From CAYGDP01 sp964348665 (GTDB lineage: Bacteria > Verrucomicrobiota > Verrucomicrobiia > Palsa-1439 > CAYGDP01), in the NCBI GenBank assembly GCA_964348665.1, contig CAYGDP010000011.1, forward strand, positions 65,072 to 129,071: 64,000 nucleotides of DNA, given 5' to 3'. The notes under the pieces were generated by a model. The model saw only the letters and a program-made list of their open reading frames with translations. It had not been told where the DNA came from and did not search any database. Positions 1 through 9,411 of this stretch are shown piece after piece (position 1 is the first letter of the stretch; each line of letters begins with the position of its first letter). The translations under genes were made by a program, and so were the position numbers.

Positions 1-2
1 GC

Positions 3-1574
3 GCTCTGGTGTTTGCATGGGGGAGAAAACTCGGGGGGTTCGCCACAGGGATTGTTGCCGCGGCGTTGTGGTTGTTCGACCCGAATTTGATTGCGCATGG
101 TCAACTAACAACGAACGACGTGGCGGTGACAGCGGCCATGGCGGCGGCGGTTTATGGTCTGTGGCGCGTTTGCCAAAATTTGTCTCTAAGGAACTTGTTG
201 CTGGCTGGTGCTTTATTCGGCACAGCGTTTCTAACAAAGTTTTCCGCGTTGGCGCTATTGCCCGCGATGATCACCTTATTTGGCGCAAGAGCAATACGGC
301 AAGAACCCTGGCCGGTCACATGGCCCCAAACAAGATCACTATTGACGATGAGGGAACGATGGCGCGGCGCATTCTTGGCGGCGACCGTGGTTCTCGCGGT
401 AAGTTGGATTTTGATTTGGGCGTGCTACGGATTTCGCTGGCAAGCCGGAGCGAGTAATGAGCCTGGCCGATTCCCTGTCGCGGCAATGATGGATTCAATC
501 AAGCGCAAAGCAATGGCGCGTGAAGGCATCGTACAGCCAACTGCAGAGCAGATTGGGGCCACTCGGCTTGGTTTCTTGCCGCGTGCATTTTTGTTTGCCC
601 ACAAGGCGCGATTGTTGCCTGAAGCCTATACTTATGGGCTGCTTTCGACCTATCATCGCACTAGCAGCGGTGGTGGGTTCATCGCGGGGCGACATTCAAC
701 TGAAGGTTTCTGGTATTTCTTTCCTGTTGTATTTCTTTGCAAGACCCCAGTGCCCGTGCTACTCGCGATCGGGATCGCAATGGCACTTTTGATACGACGG
801 CGCTGGAAACTTGTGTTCGATGACTGGTTTCTGCTCGTGCCCATTGCGGTTTATCTCGGATTTGCACTCACCTCGCGCGTGAATCTTGGCCTGCGTCATC
901 TTTTGCCGATTTATCCGTTTCTCTTTCTGCTGGCGGCGCGCGGTCTAGCGGAGCTGCGAACGCGATGGATGATCACTATGCTAGCGGCATGGCTTGGCTG
1001 GAATGCGCTCTGGACATGGCCGAATTATCTGACGTTTTTCAACGAACCGGCTCGCGCGGTCGCTGCAATGATAAATCACAACGCAGGCAGCAGTGTTCTA
1101 GAGGAAACTTTTGGGCGCCGTCACAACGGCTGGCGATTATTGGTGGATTCGAATGTGGATTGGGGACAGGATTTGCCGGCACTCGCGCAATGGCAAAGGG
1201 ACAATGCCGGCGATCAGGATATTTACCTCGGATACTTTGGACGCGCCAATCCCGCCTATTACGGGATCCATTACATCAATTTGCCGCGTGACGACGGTTT
1301 CGCCGGCAATCCAACCGGTTCGGGAGCGTATCCATTTGGGCCGCCGCCTCAACCTCTGCGATTCCCTTGCCATGTCGCGGTGAGCGTTACGTATTTGCAA
1401 GGCCTTTACGTGGGAGCAAAAGCCCAGCAAGATTATCTGGCACTGCGCGATATACTGCCCATTGCCAATATTGGCAATTCGATTCTCATTTATCGATTGG
1501 AGAAGCCAGCCGTTTTTGATGCAAGAATTATTCGTGACCACCACCGAGATTCGAGGATACAATCTGGATTATGA
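3..1574 (+). CDS. Glycosyltransferase family 39-like integral membrane protein, 5' end outside window
   Basis: The reading frame is open to the left edge, so the true start lies outside the window; a GTG at 9 is only the first in-frame start codon visible. The protein is very hydrophobic, with many membrane segments up to about residue 345. It has the local pattern LIAHGQLTTNDV near the start and a C-terminal soluble part with LVDSNVDWGQDL. Both are familiar from ArnT/PMT-like GT39 proteins, which move sugars from polyprenyl-phosphate donors onto acceptors on the outer face of the inner membrane. The catalytic acidic residue of the first periplasmic loop would be in the missing part. Its stop overlaps the next start by ATGA (1571-1574), so the two genes are probably translationally coupled. 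The family call is by pattern only; donor and acceptor are unknown. Confidence 0.7.
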   Translation, partial: ALVFAWGRKLGGFATGIVAAALWLFDPNLIAHGQLTTNDVAVTAAMAAAVYGLWRVCQNLSLRNLLLAGALFGTAFLTKFSALALLPAMITLFGARAIRQEPWPVTWPQTRSLLTMRERWRGAFLAATVVLAVSWILIWACYGFRWQAGASNEPGRFPVAAMMDSIKRKAMAREGIVQPTAEQIGATRLGFLPRAFLFAHKARLLPEAYTYGLLSTYHRTSSGGGFIAGRHSTEGFWYFFPVVFLCKTPVPVLLAIGIAMALLIRRRWKLVFDDWFLLVPIAVYLGFALTSRVNLGLRHLLPIYPFLFLLAARGLAELRTRWMITMLAAWLGWNALWTWPNYLTFFNEPARAVAAMINHNAGSSVLEETFGRRHNGWRLLVDSNVDWGQDLPALAQWQRDNAGDQDIYLGYFGRANPAYYGIHYINLPRDDGFAGNPTGSGAYPFGPPPQPLRFPCHVAVSVTYLQGLYVGAKAQQDYLALRDILPIANIGNSILIYRLEKPAVFDARIIRDHHRDSRIQSGL

Positions 1575-2434
1575 AAAATACGACCCTGATATTGGCGATG
1601 CTGACCGCCATGGCTGGCGTTGCATTCGGGCAAGGTACAACTGACATCACGATTTCGTGGGAGAAAAACACGCTCACGATTCGCTCGCCACGAATACCGG
1701 GGGAACGTGTGGATACAAACTATCTCGAGGCCTTCTGCCGAAAAGGTGGACATGACCGAGAGTGGGGTCAGACCGTCGTCCCTCACACCACCAAGCTGGT
1801 CAGCGCGGCGCCCGACCAGAAATCATTGGAGCTGGAAAGTCGGGTGGTTGACAAAGCGCCACGGTCCGATGGACCTGTCGCGCTGACGACCCAAGCTCGC
1901 ATGAAACACGAAATTCGCGCGGTTGCTGACGGCGTGGAGTTTCGGTTGACAATCACGAATCTTACCGATCAAGCCCTTGATATTGATTGGGCGCAGCCCT
2001 GTATGCGCGTGGATCGGTTCACCGGATTGAACCAGAACGATTACATCCGCAAATGTTTCATATTTACCGACAAGGGATTGGCAATGCTCGACAAATTGCC
2101 GCGCGCGGAAGAAGCGCGCTATCGTGGCGGACAGGTTTACGTGCCGAAAGGAATTCCACCCGAAGACGTAAATCCGCGTCCAATCTCGACGGTCACACCC
2201 GCCAACCAACTGATCGGCTGCATCTCGGCCGACGACAAATATCTGCTGGCGATGGCATTTGAGCCTGGTGAAGAACTGTTTCAAGGTGTAGTCGTCTGCG
2301 TCCACAACGACTTCCGCATCGGCGGCCTCGCGCCGAAAGAGACCAAAAAAATCTTCGGCAAAGTATATTTCATAGAGAACGACACCGAGAAGCTACTCAA
2401 ACATTATCGAGCCGATTTTGAGCCCAAAAAATGA
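1571..2434 (+). CDS. Secreted protein of unknown function
   Basis: A 287-residue protein with a clear Sec signal peptide (MKNTTLILAMLTAMAGVAFG, cleavage probably near residue 20). The rest is soluble and beta-rich in character, with no recognisable catalytic motif. The segment FRLTITNLTDQALDIDW around residues 118-135 reads like a beta-sandwich strand pair. I do not recognise the family with certainty; similar secreted proteins are common next to sugar-degradation genes in Planctomycetes and Verrucomicrobia. It starts inside the stop codon of the upstream GT39-like gene and is followed by a remnant leader sequence at 2448. A role in binding or processing an extracellular polymer is only an inference from the neighbours. 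Confidence 0.6.
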   Translation: MKNTTLILAMLTAMAGVAFGQGTTDITISWEKNTLTIRSPRIPGERVDTNYLEAFCRKGGHDREWGQTVVPHTTKLVSAAPDQKSLELESRVVDKAPRSDGPVALTTQARMKHEIRAVADGVEFRLTITNLTDQALDIDWAQPCMRVDRFTGLNQNDYIRKCFIFTDKGLAMLDKLPRAEEARYRGGQVYVPKGIPPEDVNPRPISTVTPANQLIGCISADDKYLLAMAFEPGEELFQGVVVCVHNDFRIGGLAPKETKKIFGKVYFIENDTEKLLKHYRADFEPKK

Positions 2435-2447
2435 AAGACGACAAGCC

Positions 2448-2543
2448 ATGATACCCAAACCTCGGCTCGTGCTGATTCTCGCCGCGGGCGCTGGCATGAG
2501 CGTGTCCTTAGATTTTACTCGTGTCGTTGCTCGAATTGGGTAA
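2448..2543 (+). pseudogene. Vestigial signal-peptide fragment, copy of the GH38 gene leader
   Basis: A 31-codon open frame starting MIPKPRLVLILAAGAG and ending in TAA at 2541-2543. Its N-terminus resembles that of the mannosidase at 3543 (MKLNPRLVMILAAAS). At DNA level the block 2460-2487 matches 3555-3582 at 27 of 28 positions. Both are preceded by AAGCC and begin with ATG. After about 16 codons the similarity ends. It looks like the 5' remnant of a duplicated gene start, possibly displaced when the thioredoxin-like gene at 2566 came to lie between the two copies. Translation as a free peptide seems unlikely. Confidence 0.6.
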
Positions 2544-2565
2544 TGATTTTGCAAAAGGAGAAGCT

Positions 2566-3513
2566 ATGAAAGAAAAGAGAATCTTGTGGATGGCAATGGG
2601 TGTGTTGGCAATTTCCACGGTTGCCGCGTGGGCTGCGGACTTGGGCGATCGCGCGCCAACGTTGAAGGCCGCGACCTGGATCAAGGGCGAGAAAGTGGAT
2701 TTGGCAGCGGGCAAAGGCAAAACCGTCTTTGTCATCGAATTTTTCTCGACGGAGTGCGATTCGTGTCGGCAAAGCATCCCGCTCCTGACCGCGATCCAAA
2801 AGAAGTTCAAAGACCAGGGCGTCGTGGTTGTCGGTATCACCGAGGCGGAGGCGGCCGATGCGAAATCCTACGTCAAAAAGACGGGGGACGATCTGAGTTT
2901 TACGGTGGGCATGGATCGGGATGGTGAAATCTCTGAAGAGTACCTGGGCGACATTGGCCAGCGACAGAGTCATCTCTGTTTTGTCGTGGATAAAAACGGC
3001 ACTGTTCTCTGGCACGGCCCGCCGCGCATGGGCGTTGAGTCTGCGCTCGAGCAAATCGTGGCGGGCAAATACGACCTCGAACAGGCCAGGAAAATCGCCC
3101 AAGCGCCCGACATGGTCAACGACTACTTCGATCTTGTGGCGGACAAGGACAAAGCCGCCAAAGCCAAAGACATCGGCAACCAGATCCTCGCCGCGGCCGC
3201 TTTTGTTCCCGCGCAAACGACAAACTTGTTTGCCTGGAAAATCCTTACAGGCGAAGAAGTCAGCAACTTCAACCGCGACACCCGCGATCTTGATCTCGGG
3301 ATGCGCGCCGCCAAGGCGGCCTACGACGCTTGCGAAGGTCTAGACCCCAACATTGTGGACACGTACGCCCGCGCTTTTTTCGAGACGGGCAAAGTCGCCG
3401 AAGCCATCGCGCTGGAGAAAAAAGCCATCGAGATGACAACGGACGGCAACCTACTCTCTCAATTCCAAGCCGCCCTTGAGGAGTTTCAGAAAAAAGCCAA
3501 CGAGAAGAAATAG
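2566..3513 (+). CDS. Secreted thioredoxin-fold (TlpA/ResA-like) protein with C-terminal helical extension
   Basis: The start is the ATG at 2566 because AAAGGAG lies about 5 nt upstream and a signal peptide follows at once (MKEKRILWMAMGVLAI, ending near AWAAD). The reading frame upstream of this ATG has no such features. Residues 25-170 are a thioredoxin-like domain with the redox pair C64-x-x-C67 in FFSTECDSC, followed by the GITEAEAAD and FVVDKNGTVLW strands typical of AhpC/TSA and TlpA proteins. Residues 170-315 are mostly helical and may contain tetratricopeptide-like helices. The expected role is thiol-disulfide exchange or redox-linked assembly outside the cytoplasm. It sits between a secreted protein and the mannosidase, so its partner may be an exported protein of this locus. 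Confidence 0.8.
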   Translation: MKEKRILWMAMGVLAISTVAAWAADLGDRAPTLKAATWIKGEKVDLAAGKGKTVFVIEFFSTECDSCRQSIPLLTAIQKKFKDQGVVVVGITEAEAADAKSYVKKTGDDLSFTVGMDRDGEISEEYLGDIGQRQSHLCFVVDKNGTVLWHGPPRMGVESALEQIVAGKYDLEQARKIAQAPDMVNDYFDLVADKDKAAKAKDIGNQILAAAAFVPAQTTNLFAWKILTGEEVSNFNRDTRDLDLGMRAAKAAYDACEGLDPNIVDTYARAFFETGKVAEAIALEKKAIEMTTDGNLLSQFQAALEEFQKKANEKK

Positions 3514-3542
3514 CTCACAGAAAAAACCGCAAGAGATAAGCC

Positions 3543-6191
3543 ATGAAGCTCAATCCTCGGCTCGTGATGATTCTCGCCGCGGCGTCGCTGGTTGCTCACA
3601 CCGAAGAGCCGAGCAAACCGATGAATCAAGAAACGCTCTGGGTCATTCCGCACACGCATTGGGAAGGCGCGGTCTTCAAGACGCGCGAGGAATATTTACA
3701 GATGGGACTGCAAAACATCCTCAAGGCATTACACCTGCTCCAGACGCAGCCGAGTTATCGCTTCACACTCGATCAAGTGGCCTACGTCAAACCGTTTCTG
3801 GAGCGTTATCCCGAACAAGAGGCCGCGTTCAAGAAATTCGTCAAAGAAGGCCGCCTGCAATTGGTCTGCGGAATGAACGTGATGCCTGATGACAATATGC
3901 CCAGCGGCGAGACGACGATCCGACAGATGCTCTACGGGAAACGCTACTACCGCGACAAACTTGGCGCGGACGTGACCGTTGGCTGGTTTCTCGATACGTT
4001 CGGACACCACGCGCAAATGCCGCAACTGCTCGCCCAGTCTGGGTTCAAATCGTTCTGGTTTTTTCGCGGCGTGCCGCGTCAGGATTTTCCGTCGGAGTTT
4101 TTTTGGGAAGGTCTCGATGGGACGCGGATTCGCGCCTATTGGTTGCCACACGCGTACGGACTTTTCTACGGCTCGCCCCGTATCCAGAAACAATTTGCCC
4201 AGTTTGCTCGCGAGCGATTCGACTCACTCGCGCCCAACTCGCGCTCGCGCGACCGTGTGGCGTTGGCGGGCGTGGATGTCTCTGCACCCGAAGAACATCT
4301 CGCGCCGATGGTCGAGCAATACAGCAAACAACCCAACAAGGACTTGCGCCTGCGACTTGCCGTCCCGACGGAGTACGAAGCAGTTGCCGAGAAACAAAAA
4401 GACTGGCCAGGCTTCAAAGGCGAGATGAACCCGATCTTTCAAGGCATCTACAGCAGCCGAGTCGAACTGAAACAATGGATGCGCGAGATGGAACAGCGCT
4501 TGAGTGCAGCCGAAAAACTTTCTGCGATCTCGCAAGTTCTGGGCGCGCCTTCGCAGCAACGCTTCGGCGACGCGAGCACAAAACTTGACGCGCAGAAATT
4601 CACTGACGCGTGGGATTTGGTGACGTTCAATCATGCGCACGACCTCGCATCGGGCGTAATGACCGATCACGTGTATGAAGATACGGTGCGCACCTATGAG
4701 TTTGCCAAGCGACTCAGCGACCAAATGCAAGAAGCCGCGTGGGAACGACTGGCGGCAAACATTGATACCCGTGGCGATGGGATTCCGCTCGTCGTCTTCA
4801 ACCAACTCGGTTGGACGCGCACGGGTCTTGTCGAGACGACATTGAGTTTCTCGGATGGACTCGGCCGCTCCATCGCCCTCATCGCTCCCGACGGAAAATC
4901 TGTGCCGCTCCAAATCCTCGATGCCAACCGCTACAAAAACGCATCGCTACGCGAAGTCCGTATCGCGTTCGTCGCGCGAGACGTGCCCGCGATGGGCTAC
5001 GCGGTCTATCACGCAACAGTGAACGCCGACAGCGACGCATCACAATTGACGATGAACGCAGACGGCAGCCAATTGGAAAACGAATTTTACCGCGTCACTC
5101 TCGATCCCGCCCAGGGCGCGATTACAAGTTTGCGCGTGAAGGACGGGGATTGGGAGGCGGTTTCGGGACGCGCCAATGTCATTGCGCGCGAAGACGACAA
5201 AGGCGATCTGTGGCAGCTTTACCACGGCCTCGATGGCGGCAGTCGAATCGCGGAAACGAAGAAACAACCTGTCCCGCAGCGAGGCAATGCCAAATTCAGC
5301 GATGAATTCACGGGCGCAGTCGGCAAGTTGCGTGCTGGGCCTGTCGTGCAGGAATTCCGTGTTGTCCATCCATTCGACTCAGGACAGTTCGCCACAACGG
5401 TGCGACTCATCGAGGGCGTTCGCCGCGTCGAGATCGCAACCGAATTGGTCAATCAACAAAAACAAGTCCGCTATCAAGCGCTTTTCCCGACGACGATCCT
5501 CGATGGGCGTAATGTTCACGAAATTCCCTTTGGCGCAAGCGAGCGATCCGTTGGTGTCGAATTCCCAGCCCAGAATTGGGTGGATTATAGTAATCGCGAG
5601 CGCGGTTTGACGTTGCTCAACATCGGCCTTGTCGGCAATGTCACGACCGATGGCACGTTGATGCTCTCGTTGTTGCGCTCGCACGACCTCGGCGCATACG
5701 GTTTTGGCGGTGGATACGAGCCGGGCATGACCTCCAATACGGGTTTTGAGCTTGGTCAACGCCGCACACTGCGTTACGCCCTGCTACCACATACGGGTAA
5801 CTGGAGCGACGCGGGCGTTTTTCGCGACGGATGGGAATTCAATCAACCGTTACTCTGCCGCAAGACCACTGCGCACGCGGGGGCGTTGCCAACGCGCTGG
5901 GGCTTGGCCGAAATCGCTCCCGCCAACGTCGTTCTTTCTGCTCTCAAACCGGGCACCGACGGTGCGATCATCGTGCGCGTGTACGAAGCCGCAGGTAAGC
6001 CAACGACAAACGCTTCCATACACTTCGGCGCAAAAATCCGCTCCGCCCACGAATGTAATCTCATCGAAGATCTCGGCAAGAGTGTCAAACCGCGCGGCGA
6101 CACGATCGAGTTCAGCCTGCGCCCGTTCGAGATCAAAACATTTCGCATCCTACTCGAACCTCTTTTGTCTAGTCGCAGCAGAAAGCCTTGA
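3543..6191 (+). CDS. Secreted glycoside hydrolase family 38 (alpha-mannosidase family)
   Basis: An 882-residue protein with a short signal peptide. The N-terminal GH38 catalytic domain carries the zinc-site motif H37-T-H39-W-E41 and the nucleophile motif WFLD151TFGHHAQMPQ. NHAHDLASG near residue 362 matches the later His/Asp zinc-site motif. A middle helical domain and a long beta-sandwich C-terminal half follow, as is normal for the family. In classical GH38 enzymes the first motif is H-x-H-x-D; here the acidic ligand is Glu, which I read as a subfamily feature rather than inactivation because all other motifs are intact. The enzyme should hydrolyse alpha-mannosides or related sugars, in the periplasm or outside the cell. 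The gene lies 29 nt after the thioredoxin-like gene, in the same direction as the sugar-related genes around it. Confidence 0.88.
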   Translation: MKLNPRLVMILAAASLVAHTEEPSKPMNQETLWVIPHTHWEGAVFKTREEYLQMGLQNILKALHLLQTQPSYRFTLDQVAYVKPFLERYPEQEAAFKKFVKEGRLQLVCGMNVMPDDNMPSGETTIRQMLYGKRYYRDKLGADVTVGWFLDTFGHHAQMPQLLAQSGFKSFWFFRGVPRQDFPSEFFWEGLDGTRIRAYWLPHAYGLFYGSPRIQKQFAQFARERFDSLAPNSRSRDRVALAGVDVSAPEEHLAPMVEQYSKQPNKDLRLRLAVPTEYEAVAEKQKDWPGFKGEMNPIFQGIYSSRVELKQWMREMEQRLSAAEKLSAISQVLGAPSQQRFGDASTKLDAQKFTDAWDLVTFNHAHDLASGVMTDHVYEDTVRTYEFAKRLSDQMQEAAWERLAANIDTRGDGIPLVVFNQLGWTRTGLVETTLSFSDGLGRSIALIAPDGKSVPLQILDANRYKNASLREVRIAFVARDVPAMGYAVYHATVNADSDASQLTMNADGSQLENEFYRVTLDPAQGAITSLRVKDGDWEAVSGRANVIAREDDKGDLWQLYHGLDGGSRIAETKKQPVPQRGNAKFSDEFTGAVGKLRAGPVVQEFRVVHPFDSGQFATTVRLIEGVRRVEIATELVNQQKQVRYQALFPTTILDGRNVHEIPFGASERSVGVEFPAQNWVDYSNRERGLTLLNIGLVGNVTTDGTLMLSLLRSHDLGAYGFGGGYEPGMTSNTGFELGQRRTLRYALLPHTGNWSDAGVFRDGWEFNQPLLCRKTTAHAGALPTRWGLAEIAPANVVLSALKPGTDGAIIVRVYEAAGKPTTNASIHFGAKIRSAHECNLIEDLGKSVKPRGDTIEFSLRPFEIKTFRILLEPLLSSRSRKP

Positions 6192-6268
6192 CCGATTTGT
6201 CGCAACCCGCTCACCGTGAGAAAATCGGCTTGCGATGATCGCTTCGTAGGTTCACAGTCCGGTTCCTG

Positions 6269-7159
6269 ATGAGCGTTCAACGAATCGGATGGATTGGGAC
6301 GGGGGTGATGGGGGTGTCCATGTGTGGACATTTGCTCACGAAGGGGCACTCCATCACGGTGTTCAATCGCACTCGCGCCAAAACACTGCCGCTTCTCGAC
6401 CGCGGCGCAACATGGGCGGAGTCGCCGCGCGCGGTTGCGGAAAGTTGTGACGTGGTCTTCACGATAGTGGGTTTCCCGCAAGATGTCCGCGAAGTCTATT
6501 GTAGCGGCAACGGCGTCTTGGCAGGCGCGCGCACTGGAAGTGTGTTGGTGGATATGACGACGACCGCGCCGAGCCTGGCGCAGGAGATTTACACGGCGGC
6601 GAAAGCGAAAGGTGCGACAGCAATTGACGCGCCGGTGTCGGGCGGTGACGTCGGCGCGCGCAATGCCACGCTCTCGATCATGATTGGCGGAGATGCCGAT
6701 GCCGTCGAGTCGGTGCGACCGTTGCTTTCCCTGCTCGGAAAGACGATCATGCATCAAGGCGGCGCCGGCGCGGGTCAGCACGCAAAACTTTGCAACCAGA
6801 TCGTCATCGCCGGCACAATGATCGGTGTGTGCGAAAGTTTGGTCTATGGACATCGCGCTGGGTTAAACCTGGAAACGATGCTGGCGAGCATTCGCGGCGG
6901 CGCGGCGGCGTGTTGGACGCTGGAGAATCTTGCGCCGCGAATTTTGAAGCGCAATTTCGATCCTGGTTTTTACATCGAACATTTCATCAAGGACATGGGG
7001 CTTGCGCTGGAAGAGTCGCGGCGCATGGGGCTGACGTTACCGGGGTTAACCTTGGTGCATCAGCTTTATGAAGCGGCGAGTGCGCAAGGCCACGGTCGGC
7101 TCGGCACGCACGCGCTCATGCTCGCGCTAGAACAATTGTCTCGCCAGGAAAAACAGTGA
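6269..7159 (+). CDS. NAD(P)-dependent beta-hydroxyacid dehydrogenase (3-hydroxyisobutyrate / tartronate semialdehyde reductase family)
   Basis: A 296-residue cytoplasmic enzyme with the Rossmann motif G10-T-G12-V-M-G15 right after the start. The substrate-binding signature is DAPVSGGDVGARNATL near residues 118-133, and the catalytic Lys is K173 in KLCNQIV, with N176 one turn later. Length and motifs are typical of the family that includes 3-hydroxyisobutyrate dehydrogenase, tartronate semialdehyde reductase and glyoxylate/succinic semialdehyde reductases. The substrate cannot be read from sequence alone. In this sugar-degradation context reduction of a small 3-carbon semialdehyde is plausible. 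The stop codon TGA overlaps the ATG of the next gene (TGATG at 7157-7161). Confidence 0.85.
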   Translation: MSVQRIGWIGTGVMGVSMCGHLLTKGHSITVFNRTRAKTLPLLDRGATWAESPRAVAESCDVVFTIVGFPQDVREVYCSGNGVLAGARTGSVLVDMTTTAPSLAQEIYTAAKAKGATAIDAPVSGGDVGARNATLSIMIGGDADAVESVRPLLSLLGKTIMHQGGAGAGQHAKLCNQIVIAGTMIGVCESLVYGHRAGLNLETMLASIRGGAAACWTLENLAPRILKRNFDPGFYIEHFIKDMGLALEESRRMGLTLPGLTLVHQLYEAASAQGHGRLGTHALMLALEQLSRQEKQ

Positions 7160-9408
7160 TGCGTTGTGGAACCATCCAGTTTGTAGGGTACGCGATTGTG
7201 TGCCTATTCGTTGTCGTTTCTTCCGGCGAAGAAAACACGAAGCTGCCGTCGGTAGAAGAAGCATTGGCCGCTAACACGGATATCTGGGGTGAGGCAGCGA
7301 TACGACAACCCGGAGGGTCCAGTTACGATTTCTTCGCAAAACTGCTTCCGCCGCTGCGCTACGTCAACGCGAAGTTCCGCCATTATCCCATCGTTCTGAG
7401 CGCGCCCATGGCACAGTCATACGGTCGGTTGGTTAGTAACGGCAGCGCCATAAACGCCCAACCCGATTTGCAGTGGTGGGGTGTTTATCCGTGCGCAGTT
7501 GAGTTTCATGTGGGTGAGGATCGCGCTGTGTTCGGTGAGGATCTGCACAAACTTGCCGGCCCGAACTACGCGGATGGTTCTTTGCCGATTGTGCAGATGG
7601 CGTACGAGCACGGCGGCGCGACGTATCGGGAAGAGGTATTTGTCAGCGTTGAGCAGCCATATGCCCGGTACGGAGCTGTCTTCGTGCGATTCTCACTCTC
7701 GAAGGGAAAGAAAGGCGTCGTCACTGGACAAATCTCGGCGGAGAAATTGACCGCGACCGACGGCACATTGCGCGACGCGAAAGGAAACACGCTAGTGCAT
7801 TTCGGTCGCGAGTGGATGTGGAACGCCACACAGCAAACACTAACGGTGTCTCTCGCGGGACGGCGCTCGGCGGAACTGGTGATTTTTTCGAAGCCAATGA
7901 AATTGCCGACGGCATCGTCGTTGAGTGCTGCGGTCTACGACAAACAACGAAAGCGTTGCGCGGAGACTTGGGACACGCTGTTAAGGCGCGGGGCGCGTTT
8001 CGAGATTCCCGAACCCGTCGTGCAGAACGCGTGGCAATCGCTGATCATCGGCACAATGATGATGACGCGCGGCAATCATCTCAACTACAGTGCTGGCAAC
8101 GGCTATGAGCGGCAGTTCGAAGCCGAGTGCGGCGACGCGGTCCGCGCGCTGGCGATGTTCGGGCTGCGCGACGAAGCGCGGCGAATGATTCCACCGTTAC
8201 TGGATTATTATCAAGAGGGCCTTGGTTTTCACGACACGGCATTCAAGCTGCAACTGCTCTCGCACTATTTCTGGTTGACTCGAGATGCGGAATTCATTCT
8301 GGGTCAGAAACGGCGTTGGATGCCAAAGACCGATCGTGACATCGCAACCCGCGACGCGACCCTCGGCTTGTTGCCGAAGGAAGATTATTGTGGTGATATC
8401 CAAACGCAGGTTCATTCGCTCAATGCCAACGCGAATTTCTGGCGCGGCCTGCGCGACATAACGGCGGTCATGGAAGACATCGGTGATCGCGACGACGCTG
8501 CGCGGTTCGGGAAAGCCGCGGCGGAATTGCGCGTCGCGACGTTGGCTGCTGTCGAGAAAAGCGAGCGTCGCGACGTAAAACCGACATTTATTCCAATTGC
8601 TCTCTTCGGCGCGGAGCAACCCTATCCGGTGCTGACAGCAACGAAGATGGGAAGCTATTGGTGTCTGATGTCGCCGTATGTGCTCGGATCAGGAATCCTG
8701 GGTGATGAGTCGGAGCGGACAGGAGCGATCCTTGATACGCTCCACACCCGCGGCGGAGTGGCGATGGGGATGATTCGATTCGATCAACACTCAGGAGCGT
8801 TCGCCAATGAGAAAGGCGTGGATGATCTTTACTCGCTCCGCTATGTGATAACACTGCTGCGCCGCGACGAAGTGGACCGCGCGCTGGTGAGTTTTTACGG
8901 CAAACTCGCACAAGGACTGACACGCGACACGTTCATTGGTGCGGAAGGCACGAGCCTCGTGCCGCTCGATGAATTTGGCCGTCCAATGTACCTGCCGCCA
9001 AACTCGTCAAGCAACGCGCACTTCCTTTGGATGCTCCGCTACATGCTCATTCAAGATTGGGACATGAACGACGACGGTCGCCCTGACACGCTACGGCTCT
9101 TGTTCGCCACACCGCCACGTTGGCTTGAAGATGGCAAAACGATCCGCGTCGAACGCGCCCCTACCGCGTTTGGAGAAATTTCCGTAGTCGCGCGTTCACG
9201 AGTGACGCGCGGTGAAATGATTGTTGATGTAACGGCGCCCGAACATCCGCCAAAGCAAACATTATTGCGAATCAGTCCGCCTCATGGATACAAGGTTATC
9301 GGCGCGTACGTTGGCCGTCGTGTGCTCTCGCTCGATGCTCGCGGCACGGTGGATATTAGTAGCTTGCATGGCAGATTTGCCGTGCGATTCGAGGTGAGAA
9401 GGGAATAG
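7159..9408 (+). CDS. Large secreted protein, probable six-hairpin (alpha/alpha toroid) glycosidase-like
   Basis: About 749 residues. ATG 7159 was preferred to GTG 7156 because it gives the TGATG overlap with the upstream stop and a normal signal peptide (MRCGTIQFVGYAIVCLFVV). The N-terminal third is beta-rich. Residues about 290-560 contain repeated helix pairs with acidic and aromatic residues (NGYERQFEAECGDAVRALAMFG, DLYSLRYVITLLRRDEVDRAL) like six-hairpin glycosidases. The C-terminal 100 residues look like a small beta-sandwich. I cannot name a GH family. Probable role: action on an extracellular glycan together with the neighbouring mannosidase. The fold assignment is inference and no catalytic pair is claimed. 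Confidence 0.65.
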   Translation: MRCGTIQFVGYAIVCLFVVVSSGEENTKLPSVEEALAANTDIWGEAAIRQPGGSSYDFFAKLLPPLRYVNAKFRHYPIVLSAPMAQSYGRLVSNGSAINAQPDLQWWGVYPCAVEFHVGEDRAVFGEDLHKLAGPNYADGSLPIVQMAYEHGGATYREEVFVSVEQPYARYGAVFVRFSLSKGKKGVVTGQISAEKLTATDGTLRDAKGNTLVHFGREWMWNATQQTLTVSLAGRRSAELVIFSKPMKLPTASSLSAAVYDKQRKRCAETWDTLLRRGARFEIPEPVVQNAWQSLIIGTMMMTRGNHLNYSAGNGYERQFEAECGDAVRALAMFGLRDEARRMIPPLLDYYQEGLGFHDTAFKLQLLSHYFWLTRDAEFILGQKRRWMPKTDRDIATRDATLGLLPKEDYCGDIQTQVHSLNANANFWRGLRDITAVMEDIGDRDDAARFGKAAAELRVATLAAVEKSERRDVKPTFIPIALFGAEQPYPVLTATKMGSYWCLMSPYVLGSGILGDESERTGAILDTLHTRGGVAMGMIRFDQHSGAFANEKGVDDLYSLRYVITLLRRDEVDRALVSFYGKLAQGLTRDTFIGAEGTSLVPLDEFGRPMYLPPNSSSNAHFLWMLRYMLIQDWDMNDDGRPDTLRLLFATPPRWLEDGKTIRVERAPTAFGEISVVARSRVTRGEMIVDVTAPEHPPKQTLLRISPPHGYKVIGAYVGRRVLSLDARGTVDISSLHGRFAVRFEVRRE

Positions 9409-9411
9409 CCG

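Noticed and set aside
2515..3216. A 233-codon minus-strand frame antisense to the thioredoxin-like gene
   Set aside because: The plus-strand gene has a good ribosome site, signal peptide and CxxC motif; the antisense frame has none.
5843..6853. A 336-codon minus-strand frame across the GH38/dehydrogenase junction
   Set aside because: It is antisense to two well-supported genes and spans their intergenic gap without any domain pattern.
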